From the NCBI GenBank assembly GCA_030151105.1, contig JASLEN010000254.1, forward strand, positions 1 through 14,769: 14,769 nt of DNA. Direction: 5' to 3'. The notes below the pieces were generated by a model. It had not been told where the DNA came from. It did not search any database and saw only the letters and a list, made by a program, of their open reading frames with translations. The stretch is from Dysgonomonas sp. (GTDB lineage Bacteria; Bacteroidota; Bacteroidia; Bacteroidales; Dysgonomonadaceae). A program made the position numbers and the translations under genes. Of this stretch, positions 5,491 to 12,607 are shown piece after piece. The first letter of the stretch is position 1. Each line of letters opens with the position of its first letter.

Positions 5491-7860
5491 ATGAAACTAA
5501 TCAGATTCTTTTTTATGGCTATTGCGATGATAGTCTTTCCCCTCTCATTTTATGCTCAAAGCTCCACAGCATCTATAAGTGGAGTAATAACCGACTCAAG
5601 TGGAGAACCTGCTATAGCAGTAGTGGTGCAACTCAAAAATGCAGCGACAAACACCATTACTGACGTGGATGGTCGTTATGAGTTGAAACTTCCAGTGGGC
5701 AATCATACTCTAGTTGCCAAATCAATGTTTTATGAAACAAAGGAGGTAAAGTTGCACGTAAACTCTACCAAACCACAAGTTATAAATATAGTGCTAGGCC
5801 ATAGTGCCACAGCGCTATCCGAAATAGCAGTAGAAGGCAGAACACCTGTTCAACAATTACGTGAAACACCCTATAATGTAACTGCCGTAGAAGCCAAAAA
5901 GCTTCACAACTTATCAGCAGACATGAATCAAGTTTTGAACAGAACAACTGGTGTAAGAATACGTGAAACAGGAGGAATGGGATCTGATTTTACATTTTCA
6001 CTCAATGGTTTTTCGGGCAATCAGGTTAAGTTTTTCTTAGATGGAATGCCTATCGATAATTATGGACCATCTTTCACCCTCAACAACTTACCTGTAAATC
6101 TAGCTGAACGCATTGAAGTATATAAAGGAGTAGTACCTGTTCATTTGGGTGGCGATGCCTTAGGAGGAGCAATCAATATTGTGACCAACAAACGCATGTC
6201 AAAATATGTAGATGTGTCATATAGTTTTGGATCATTCAATACGCACAAAGCTTCTATCAATGCACGCTTCGCTGAGAAAAATGGATTGGTAGTCAACTTC
6301 AATACTTTTGGCAATTACTCAGACAACAGCTATAAGGTAGATGCTGAAATCATAGACAAGACTGGAACTGGAAAGTATTTTGAATCACGCAAGTATAAAC
6401 GTTTTCATGATGGCTATAAGTCTGGTACAGCAATGCTAGAAGTGGGACTGCAAGGAAAATCATACGCCGACTACCTACTCTTTGGAATGGCAGTAACTGG
6501 AAATAAAGATGAAATTCAAGAAGGAGCAACTATGGATAAAGTGATAGGAGAGGCTTTTAAAGACAGCAAAAGTTTTATCCCTTCATTGAAGTATAAAAAG
6601 TCTAATTTGTTTACAGAAGGACTAACTTTTGACGTGTCTGCTTCTTATAATATTGCGCACCGAAATGTAGTAGATACTTGTGCTAGGATTTATGATTGGG
6701 ATCAAAGCTATGTTTATAGAACAGATGATAGCAAGACCAAAGGAGAATTAGGCGATAAAAAGCTGATGAAATTTGACGAAAAGAATCTAGCAACTACAAG
6801 TAACCTCAGCTATCAGATAAATCCAATGCATAGTTTGAACCTCAACCATTCCTTTGTCAATTTCACAAGGAAAGAAGAGGATGAATTTAAAGATTTGACA
6901 AACAACAAACTAGGAGGCAAACCTAGAATCAACAAACATATTCTGGGATTGGGATATAACTTGAAAGCTTTAGACGAAAAACTATCATTCTCGGCATTTG
7001 GAAAGATGTATAGTCTATATACCAAGATGGTGAATGAGGAAAATATTATATCATCAAGTAGAGAAGAATGGGGATACGGCTTTGCAACAGCCTATCACCT
7101 TATGCCACAACTACAAGCAAAGGTTTCGTACGAACATGCTTATAGACTCCCTACCGATTTGGAGATGTTAGGAGACGGAGCTGTTATAGTTAGCAACACA
7201 GCAATTAAACCTGAGAAAAGTGACAATCTGAATATTGGGCTATCATTTGCAAAAAACATCAATACTTCTCATTATCTAAATATAGAAGGAGGATTCATCT
7301 ATAGAAAGGCAGATGACTTTATTCGCAATGTAGTAAAAGGCTTCAATAGTCAATATGTAAATGAGAACTCAATTAAGGTAGTTGGTTTGGATGGTGTTAT
7401 ACGCTATGCTTATTCTAATTGGCTGCAATTTGAAACAAACGTTACATGGCAACGCACAACAGATGTGAGCAAGAAAGCAAAGCATGATATGGAAACAGAA
7501 AACTACTACTATGGAGAGCAAATTCCTAACACGCCAATCTTTTATCTCAATTCTGATTTGAGCTTTCTATTTCACGATTTATTGAGAAAACAAGACAACT
7601 TGACACTTACAGTGGGAGCAAACTATACCGCCTCATACTATCTAGATTGGTCTATGATGGGAGATAAGACAAGAAAGAAATCTATCCCTGAGCAGTTTAC
7701 TCAGAACGCTTCGGTTGCCTATTCTCTAGACAAGAATAAATACAATGTTTCTTTTGAATGTCAAAATATTGGCAACAAAAAAGTATATGATTACTTTATG
7801 GTGCAACGCCCTGGAAGAAGTTTTAATGTTAAGTTCAGATATTTTTTCACTCATTTCTAA
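5491..7860 (+). CDS. TonB-dependent outer-membrane receptor, XusA-type (siderophore/iron uptake)
   Basis: A 789-residue TonB-dependent transporter. Residues 1 to about 23 are a signal peptide ending near YAQ. Residues about 27-108 form a carboxypeptidase-regulatory-like beta-sandwich (SGVITDSSGEPA start, DVDGRYELKLP) common in Bacteroidota receptors. The plug (about 120-235) has RETGGMGSDF, FFLDGMPID, LAERIEVYKG and GGDALGGAINIVT. The rest is the 22-strand barrel, ending in GRSFNVKFRYFFTHF with terminal Phe. It would import a ligand across the outer membrane using TonB energy. The substrate is inferred from its neighbours: the receptor, DUF4374 lipoprotein and PepSY protein order is that of XusABC xenosiderophore use in Bacteroides. 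A TTG three bases upstream (5488) is in frame, but the ATG is the better start. Confidence 0.9.
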   Translation: MKLIRFFFMAIAMIVFPLSFYAQSSTASISGVITDSSGEPAIAVVVQLKNAATNTITDVDGRYELKLPVGNHTLVAKSMFYETKEVKLHVNSTKPQVINIVLGHSATALSEIAVEGRTPVQQLRETPYNVTAVEAKKLHNLSADMNQVLNRTTGVRIRETGGMGSDFTFSLNGFSGNQVKFFLDGMPIDNYGPSFTLNNLPVNLAERIEVYKGVVPVHLGGDALGGAINIVTNKRMSKYVDVSYSFGSFNTHKASINARFAEKNGLVVNFNTFGNYSDNSYKVDAEIIDKTGTGKYFESRKYKRFHDGYKSGTAMLEVGLQGKSYADYLLFGMAVTGNKDEIQEGATMDKVIGEAFKDSKSFIPSLKYKKSNLFTEGLTFDVSASYNIAHRNVVDTCARIYDWDQSYVYRTDDSKTKGELGDKKLMKFDEKNLATTSNLSYQINPMHSLNLNHSFVNFTRKEEDEFKDLTNNKLGGKPRINKHILGLGYNLKALDEKLSFSAFGKMYSLYTKMVNEENIISSSREEWGYGFATAYHLMPQLQAKVSYEHAYRLPTDLEMLGDGAVIVSNTAIKPEKSDNLNIGLSFAKNINTSHYLNIEGGFIYRKADDFIRNVVKGFNSQYVNENSIKVVGLDGVIRYAYSNWLQFETNVTWQRTTDVSKKAKHDMETENYYYGEQIPNTPIFYLNSDLSFLFHDLLRKQDNLTLTVGANYTASYYLDWSMMGDKTRKKSIPEQFTQNASVAYSLDKNKYNVSFECQNIGNKKVYDYFMVQRPGRSFNVKFRYFFTHF

Positions 7861-7872
7861 AACACAACTACA

Positions 7873-9132
7873 ATGTTTAAATATAAAATACAACTGCTCC
7901 TACTCTCACTACCTTTCTTATTTTTCAATTGTAGTGATGACAATCATAATATAGTTATTCCCGAGCCAGGAAATCCTAATGGTAAAAACAGTGTCTATGT
8001 TTATTCTTATTGGACAACGGACTATCATCAATACATCTGGCAGACATCTTCCTTAGATTATTTTATGGAAGGGACTATCAACATGAAAGGTATTGGAATA
8101 GAACAAGCTGGAAATATGATTCCTGTCGGGAATAAATTTCTAGGAAGCTCTACGGGTATAGAAGGAGGACGCTCATATTACATAGATGTAAATGGAAAAC
8201 TGGCTACAGGAGGGAGAGAAGACCGAATCTACCTAGAGACAGCATATGCCTATGGTACTACTCATGATGAGAAAGCAATCATTGTGGGAGCATCATGGAA
8301 TGGAGCCACATCTGATAGCGAGGTTCTACTTTACGATCCTAAACAAGTGGCATATACCAATCGCAAATTTCATGATTTCGGGATGGAACATAATGGAACA
8401 AAGCTTATACAATTTCCAACAGCTATAATGGCTTCGGGAGATTATGTGTATATGTCATATTTTCCACGTCCTATGGGGAATCAGTGGGGCTCACCTATTC
8501 AAGATACAGCCTACATCAAGATTCTAAAATATCCATCACTAGAATATGTAAAAGACATCAAACAGCCCAAAGGGGCGCTCATTGGCATGTACTATGCTAA
8601 CTCTGGACTAGTACGAACCGACAAGGGAGATATTTATACATTTTCATCCAATGCCTATTCTGCTGGATATACAGAGGATATAAATCCGTCGTGCATTCTG
8701 AGAATTAAAAAAGGCGAAACTGAGTTTGATAAGGATTACTATATAGACTTTGAGAATGGGAAACTGCAAGGTAAAATATTAGCAGCTTATCATGCAGGAG
8801 GAGAAAAAGCTGTGGTAGCCTACATCCCTAAAGAGAAGGACACAGCTGAAAGAAACTTTGCATTCTTGGGCAGCGAATCCCTTTTCAAATCGGCTGTCAT
8901 TGATTTAGAAACACAAGAGATTACACCCATCACTGGTTTAGGAGATCATACGGGCGATGCCTTCTATGGTTTTGCTAGCCTATATGCAGAAGATGGAAAG
9001 GCCTACAAAAGCTACATTGTAGGGAGTGAACCAAGAGTTTACCAAATTGATCTCGAAACGGGTAAAGCTAAAGCAGGAGCATTAATAGAAGGAGGCTTTC
9101 AACTTCCAGTTATTGCTAAACTAAAATATTGA
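7873..9132 (+). CDS. DUF4374 surface lipoprotein, XusB-type siderophore-binding protein
   Basis: A 419-residue lipoprotein: hydrophobic signal peptide, lipobox FFNC with Cys20, then Ser-Asp-Asp-Asn, which resembles a surface-export signal. The mature protein has repeated short Gly/Tyr-rich blocks and motifs such as YWTTDYHQYIW, SSTGIEGGRSYYID, PFPRP/GNQWGSP-like and GDHTGDAFYGFA, in the style of a beta-propeller, and I assign it to DUF4374. In Bacteroides the DUF4374 protein XusB is surface exposed, binds enterobactin-type ferric siderophores and works with the receptor encoded beside it. The start codon is 12 nt after the receptor stop and the next gene is 11 nt downstream, so all three are one operon. 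Whether the ligand is enterobactin, another siderophore or heme cannot be read from sequence. Confidence 0.85.
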   Translation: MFKYKIQLLLLSLPFLFFNCSDDNHNIVIPEPGNPNGKNSVYVYSYWTTDYHQYIWQTSSLDYFMEGTINMKGIGIEQAGNMIPVGNKFLGSSTGIEGGRSYYIDVNGKLATGGREDRIYLETAYAYGTTHDEKAIIVGASWNGATSDSEVLLYDPKQVAYTNRKFHDFGMEHNGTKLIQFPTAIMASGDYVYMSYFPRPMGNQWGSPIQDTAYIKILKYPSLEYVKDIKQPKGALIGMYYANSGLVRTDKGDIYTFSSNAYSAGYTEDINPSCILRIKKGETEFDKDYYIDFENGKLQGKILAAYHAGGEKAVVAYIPKEKDTAERNFAFLGSESLFKSAVIDLETQEITPITGLGDHTGDAFYGFASLYAEDGKAYKSYIVGSEPRVYQIDLETGKAKAGALIEGGFQLPVIAKLKY

Positions 9133-9143
9133 GAAGATAGACA

Positions 9144-10301
9144 ATGAGCTTAAAAAGAATAGCATACCTTCTTCACCTTTGGATAGGTATGATTACGGGG
9201 ATTATCGTTTTTATTGTGTGCATAACAGGAGCCATCTGGTCACTAGGAATAAATGGATGGGTTGGAGCTCCTTATCAAGAATATGCTGTAGAAATTGAGA
9301 ACAAGCCTCTACTGACACCCTCGCAATTAGTCGATGTGGTGAAAGATGATCTGCAAGGTAGTCTCCCCTCTTACATAAGATACACGCAAGGAGAATCAGC
9401 AATGCTCCGAGTTTGGGGAAATGAGGTGAATATGACAGCTCATATCAACCCTTATTCTGGAGAAGTCCTAGAGTCAAAAGTAAGAGATGCTGATGCTGAA
9501 TACGAAATGACATTTTGGGACTATATGCGTTGGGGGCATCGTGCCCTTTGGTTACCTTGGGATGTAGGGCGACCAATAGTCAATTATGGCACTCTCCTTT
9601 TTGCCATCACGCTCATCACAGGACTATATCTTTGGATACCTAAATCCCAAAAAGGGGTAAAGAGTAGATTGACATTCAATTGGAATAAAACGACCAAATG
9701 GAAACGTAAGATCTACGATTTCCATCTGGTACTAGGCTTCTATTCTTGTTTCTTTCTTCTAGCTCTGTGTTTCACAGGAATGATATGGGGCATAGAATGG
9801 TGGTCGGAAGGTGTCTATAAAATGACTACAGGCAAAGACCTACCAGCTTGGCAAATGGCTCAATCAGATACAACTAGCGTCAATTCAGATAGCAATATTC
9901 TCGTTTCTATAGACAAAGTATTTGCTAAAATAGCAGAAGAGAACTCAAATGCAGCTGCTATTTCTGTTTATTTCCCTGATACGACCAAAGTGGCTTCAGC
10001 TATTTCGATAAGTGTATCGCATGACTCAAAGGTCCTTTATAATACAGATAGCTATGCTTTTGATCGATACTCGCTAAAAGAGATAGAACAAGATGGTCCA
10101 CATTTTGGTAAATATGAGGAAAAAAGTTTCGGTGATAAACTGCGCCGTCAAAACTACGACATACATATTGGAGCTATTTGGGGTACACCTGGTCGCCTAT
10201 TAATGTTCTTTGCAGCACTATTTGGAGCAAGCTTGCCGCTAACAGGATATTATGTATTCTTTAAAATAAAAAAGAAGAAAAAGAGACAATTACGACTGTA
10301 A
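9144..10301 (+). CDS. PepSY-associated inner-membrane protein, XusC-type (probable ferric reductase)
   Basis: A 385-residue PepSY/PepSY-TM protein. Four hydrophobic helices are visible at about 8-34, 145-165, 195-217 and 350-374, with large periplasmic loops between helices 1-2 and 3-4. The first loop carries the PepSY-like segment NMTAHINPYSGEV. Histidines at the helix ends, His11, His132 (RWGHRALW), His194 (DFHLVLGF) and His341 (DIHIGAIWG), are placed to ligate heme or metal, as in PepSY reductases that release iron from siderophores at the inner membrane. The C-terminus is a Lys/Arg-rich cytoplasmic tail. As last gene of the receptor operon it likely handles the imported ferric complex in the periplasm. 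Reduction is inferred from the family. Confidence 0.87.
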   Translation: MSLKRIAYLLHLWIGMITGIIVFIVCITGAIWSLGINGWVGAPYQEYAVEIENKPLLTPSQLVDVVKDDLQGSLPSYIRYTQGESAMLRVWGNEVNMTAHINPYSGEVLESKVRDADAEYEMTFWDYMRWGHRALWLPWDVGRPIVNYGTLLFAITLITGLYLWIPKSQKGVKSRLTFNWNKTTKWKRKIYDFHLVLGFYSCFFLLALCFTGMIWGIEWWSEGVYKMTTGKDLPAWQMAQSDTTSVNSDSNILVSIDKVFAKIAEENSNAAAISVYFPDTTKVASAISISVSHDSKVLYNTDSYAFDRYSLKEIEQDGPHFGKYEEKSFGDKLRRQNYDIHIGAIWGTPGRLLMFFAALFGASLPLTGYYVFFKIKKKKKRQLRL

Positions 10302-10413
10302 CTTCATTCACCAACTGGACTAGAAAGCTATCTCTCCTTTGGACTACCTAGATTATTCTGTTTGATATTAATATTGCATAAATATTTTATCACTAAAAAT
10401 AATAGAATTTGAT
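10302..10413 (+). other. Short intergenic region before the flavin protein gene
   Basis: 112 nt without a clear terminator. TAATATTG (10369-10376) is one mismatch from the -7 consensus, but no TTG lies at the usual distance upstream, so a separate promoter for the next gene is possible but weak. Readthrough from the iron-uptake operon is equally possible. Confidence 0.3.
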
Positions 10414-10884
10414 ATGCAAGGAAGAATGAAACAGCACCAACTAACAGAGGAAGAAATCGCAGAATTGTTACATAAGGCAGAGGTAGGAAGAATAGCGACA
10501 AATGATCCAAAGGGTTTTCCATACATTGTTCCAGTTCATTTTGTGTACATACAGAATAGGATTTACATACATGGACTGATAAAAGGTCAAAAGATAGAAT
10601 ACTTGAAAGCTGACTCTAAAGTAGGATTCGAAATTGATGAAATGGGCGCAATTATCCCCGATGAAAATATAGTTTGTGATACTAATACAGCCTTCAAGAG
10701 TGTGATTATCTTAGGCCATGCAAAGATGGTGGATAAAATAGACCTGAAAACAATTGTATTGCAAGAAATTGTAAAAAAATATACTCCACAACTTGTAGGA
10801 ATGGATTTTCATGCAAATATGTTCAAAGCAACTGGAATTATTGAAATAAATATAGAAAAATGTACAGGCAAATATTATAAGTAG
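10414..10884 (+). CDS. Pyridoxamine-phosphate-oxidase-like flavin-binding protein (NimA-like)
   Basis: A 156-residue split-barrel FMN-binding protein. It has the core pattern of the PPOX/NimA-like group: an N-terminal helix, GRIATNDPKGFPYIVPVHFVY (strands 25-45), IYIHGLIKGQKIEYL with His53 and the KGQK phosphate-contact region, then GFEID (about 73-77) and HAKMVDK. The length fits NimA-type proteins, some of which reduce 5-nitroimidazoles, but most members have no assigned reaction. A cytosolic flavin-dependent oxidoreductase role is the most that can be claimed. Its place after a siderophore operon makes help in iron or heme release conceivable, but the 112-nt gap weakens that. A second in-frame ATG at 10426 is an alternative start. 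Confidence 0.82.
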   Translation: MQGRMKQHQLTEEEIAELLHKAEVGRIATNDPKGFPYIVPVHFVYIQNRIYIHGLIKGQKIEYLKADSKVGFEIDEMGAIIPDENIVCDTNTAFKSVIILGHAKMVDKIDLKTIVLQEIVKKYTPQLVGMDFHANMFKATGIIEINIEKCTGKYYK

Positions 10885-10976
10885 TAAATCTTAGCAAGCA
10901 AGAAAACACTAAACACGTAACAATATTAGCCTATTTAATTCAATATTCCTCCAAAGAAGCATCCCTTATCACTTTT

Positions 10977-11020
10977 AACATCACCCTATAATAATGAATT
11001 ACAGGGCGATGTTCTTTGTT
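10977..11020 (+). terminator. Likely terminator after the flavin protein gene
   Basis: An 11-position stem (10977-10987 with 11003-11013) with one A-C mismatch, a 15-nt loop, and a T-rich CTTTGTTTT stretch after it. It lies about 90 nt past the stop codon, just before the next gene's promoter. Confidence 0.55.
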
Positions 11021-11034
11021 TTAAAAATGATTTG

Positions 11035-11042
11035 TATATTTG
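11035..11042 (+). promoter_or_regulatory. Promoter -7 element for the outer-membrane barrel gene
   Basis: TATATTTG matches TAnnTTTG exactly. A TTTG at 11015-11018 lies upstream with a spacer about 4 nt shorter than at the other promoters here. A short hairpin (11053-11059 with 11062-11068) begins almost at the predicted start of the transcript. Confidence 0.5.
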
Positions 11043-11137
11043 CACTATACTTGAGATTTACAAATCTCGTCACACACAAAGAACGTACATCAAGCATCAC
11101 AAACACGCAAACAGAAACTTAATTAGAGCACAAATAG

Positions 11138-12031
11138 ATGATAAAATTTAAGAAGCACCTTGTTTTGGCCGCTAGCCTTTTCTTGTGTGCAAACGTGTTA
11201 ACAGCACAAGAACAAACAACACATGAAGTATCGGGATGGTTGGGAGGAGGGCTTTCTACACTCGATTACAGCTTAGACTACGGCAAACAATCTAATGGAA
11301 TTGGAGGCCTCATAGGAGTAGGATATAATTATCACCTGTCGCATCATTGGAGTATAGGCACTGGAGTGGAGTTTTCCTTATACAACTCAAGATCAAAGCT
11401 ATATAATTTCTCAGATGTACATGACAGTGATGATGGAACCTATGATTTTGAATACCGAACGTCAACAGCTAGATATAAAGAATCGCAACAAACCTACATT
11501 GTCAATCTCCCGTTAACAATGCAATATCAAACTTACATATCAGACGTTACTCAAATATATCTTTCAGGTGGGTTTAAAGTTGGATTTCCTGTTTCTTCTA
11601 AGTTTAAGGTTAAAGAAGGAGAATTCAAAACTGTGGGACACTACCCTAACTGGAAAGAACTAGAGGGGAGAGAGGAGTTTATGGAGTCTGATAAAAAAAT
11701 GGGGTTTGGCACTTTTGACTTAAGAAAAAGGAAAGATGATTTTAAGGTCAAAACTGCTTTCTTAGCCACAGTAGAAGCTGGCATCAAATGGAGAATGGAA
11801 TACGGAAGAGCACTCTATACAGGATTCTATCTCGACTATGGATTAAATGACATTAGAAAATATCCAAATAAACACTTAGTTGAATATAATGCTGAGAAAC
11901 CTACTGCCCCCACTAGCAATAGTATAGCAGCCTCTCAATGGAAAATAGGAGAAAACATTGAAGAAATGACAAGTAAAGTCATCCCTATTTCTGCGGGTGT
12001 AAAGATTAGATATTCATTTAGTTTCGAATAA
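11138..12031 (+). CDS. Outer-membrane beta-barrel protein (PorT/OMP_b-brl-like)
   Basis: A 297-residue secreted barrel protein. Residues 1 to about 24 form a signal peptide ending in LTAQE (cleavage after Ala or Gln-Glu). The mature part has alternating hydrophobic strands with Gly and aromatic residues: WLGGGLSTLDY, GLIGVGYNYHL, HHWSIGTGVEFSLY, YIVNLPLTMQYQTY, IYLSGGFKVGFPV, FLATVEAGIKWRM, ALYTGFYLDYGLND, and a C-terminal VIPISAGVKIRYSFSF strand ending near Phe. This fits a small barrel of the kind usually annotated as a porin-family or outer-membrane beta-barrel protein. The middle (about 165-205) is charged and probably an extracellular loop. It is a single-gene unit between two terminators. 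No ligand or function can be assigned. Confidence 0.82.
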   Translation: MIKFKKHLVLAASLFLCANVLTAQEQTTHEVSGWLGGGLSTLDYSLDYGKQSNGIGGLIGVGYNYHLSHHWSIGTGVEFSLYNSRSKLYNFSDVHDSDDGTYDFEYRTSTARYKESQQTYIVNLPLTMQYQTYISDVTQIYLSGGFKVGFPVSSKFKVKEGEFKTVGHYPNWKELEGREEFMESDKKMGFGTFDLRKRKDDFKVKTAFLATVEAGIKWRMEYGRALYTGFYLDYGLNDIRKYPNKHLVEYNAEKPTAPTSNSIAASQWKIGENIEEMTSKVIPISAGVKIRYSFSFE

Positions 12032-12063
12032 CTAAAACTTACGAAGCATATTAAAATTTGAAT

Positions 12064-12106
12064 AGACTGGAGAAGATTTTGAAAATCTTCTCCAGTCTTA
12101 TTTTTT
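12064..12106 (+). terminator. Strong intrinsic terminator after the barrel gene
   Basis: Positions 12064-12080 are the exact reverse complement of 12082-12098; in practice this is a stem of about 14-15 bp with a small loop. It is followed by TTA and six Ts. It separates the barrel gene from the riboswitch operon. Confidence 0.92.
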
Positions 12107-12158
12107 GCTCATTTACAATGTTATTGTGCAAAATTAGGAATGATAATAAAAATATTAT

Positions 12159-12166
12159 TACCTTCG
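12159..12166 (+). promoter_or_regulatory. Possible -7 element for the riboswitch operon
   Basis: TACCTTCG differs from TAnnTTTG at one position and sits so that the transcript would begin within a few bases of the riboswitch P1 stem (12173). No clear -33 TTG is seen at the expected distance. Confidence 0.4.
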
Positions 12167-12172
12167 CAACCG

Positions 12173-12353
12173 ATTTTGGTGCACAAATCTATTCACAGAT
12201 GAGTGATGAAAAGGGAATTAGGTGCAAATCCTAGACAGACCCGCTGCTGTAAGCTCCACCATAAATCTTTGAACAATACTCAAAAACCACTGTTCATTAC
12301 AAGAATGGGAAGGACGTTTCAGAGATGGAGTAAGTCAGAAGACCTGCCAAAAT
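12173..12353 (+). ncRNA. Cobalamin (B12) riboswitch aptamer
   Basis: The conserved blocks are present in order: GGTGC near 12178, AAAAGGGAATTAGGTGCAAA with TCC (12209-12231), ACAGACCCGC and TGCTGTAAG (12235-12252), and the 3' B12-box segment with AGTCAGAAGACCTGCC (12333-12348). Positions 12173-12179 pair perfectly with 12347-12353 to form P1 (7 bp). Cobalamin riboswitches usually turn expression off when adenosylcobalamin or a related cobamide is bound. The gene downstream is an acyl-CoA carboxylase subunit rather than a B12 transport or synthesis gene, which is unusual. Confidence 0.93.
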
Positions 12354-12607
12354 ACATTTGGTTTCAAGCTTTCGGGAAATAGAGCTGAAGAACAATCAAT
12401 AGACATACAGAGTATTTTTAATAGAACTGTATGTTTGTCTGAAGTACGTCTTCGTGCAATTTATTTTTTGTCAGCGATTGATCATTTTAGAGTAACAAGT
12501 TTACACTAATAAATAGAGTTATGCCTTTGATACAGCATAACAACTAATAGAAGTTATACTTGGATGGATAATAAAAGAGTTCTTAGAACTTACTAAACGA
12601 AATAGAA
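12354..12607 (+). other. Long leader between riboswitch and carboxylase gene
   Basis: About 250 nt without a convincing gene. Structures seen: 12347-12351 can pair with 12357-12361, which would compete with P1; an 8-bp hairpin 12403-12410 with 12427-12434; and a 7-bp hairpin 12518-12524 with 12535-12541. A T-rich run (12460-12469) follows only a four-base-pair stem, so it is not a convincing terminator. Very short frames starting at 12521 (8 codons) and 12565 (10 codons) are present but unsupported. TATACTTG at 12555-12562 is a one-mismatch -7 element without a partner. Confidence 0.45.

Noticed and set aside
12460..12469. Terminator at the T-run in the riboswitch leader
   Set aside because: Only a four-base-pair stem (GAAG/CTTC at 12441-12453) precedes it, with several bases between stem and T-run, so it is too weak to call.
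12521..12597. Short leader peptides (8 and 10 codons) before the carboxylase gene
   Set aside because: Too short, with no ribosome binding site or residue bias that would indicate attenuation.
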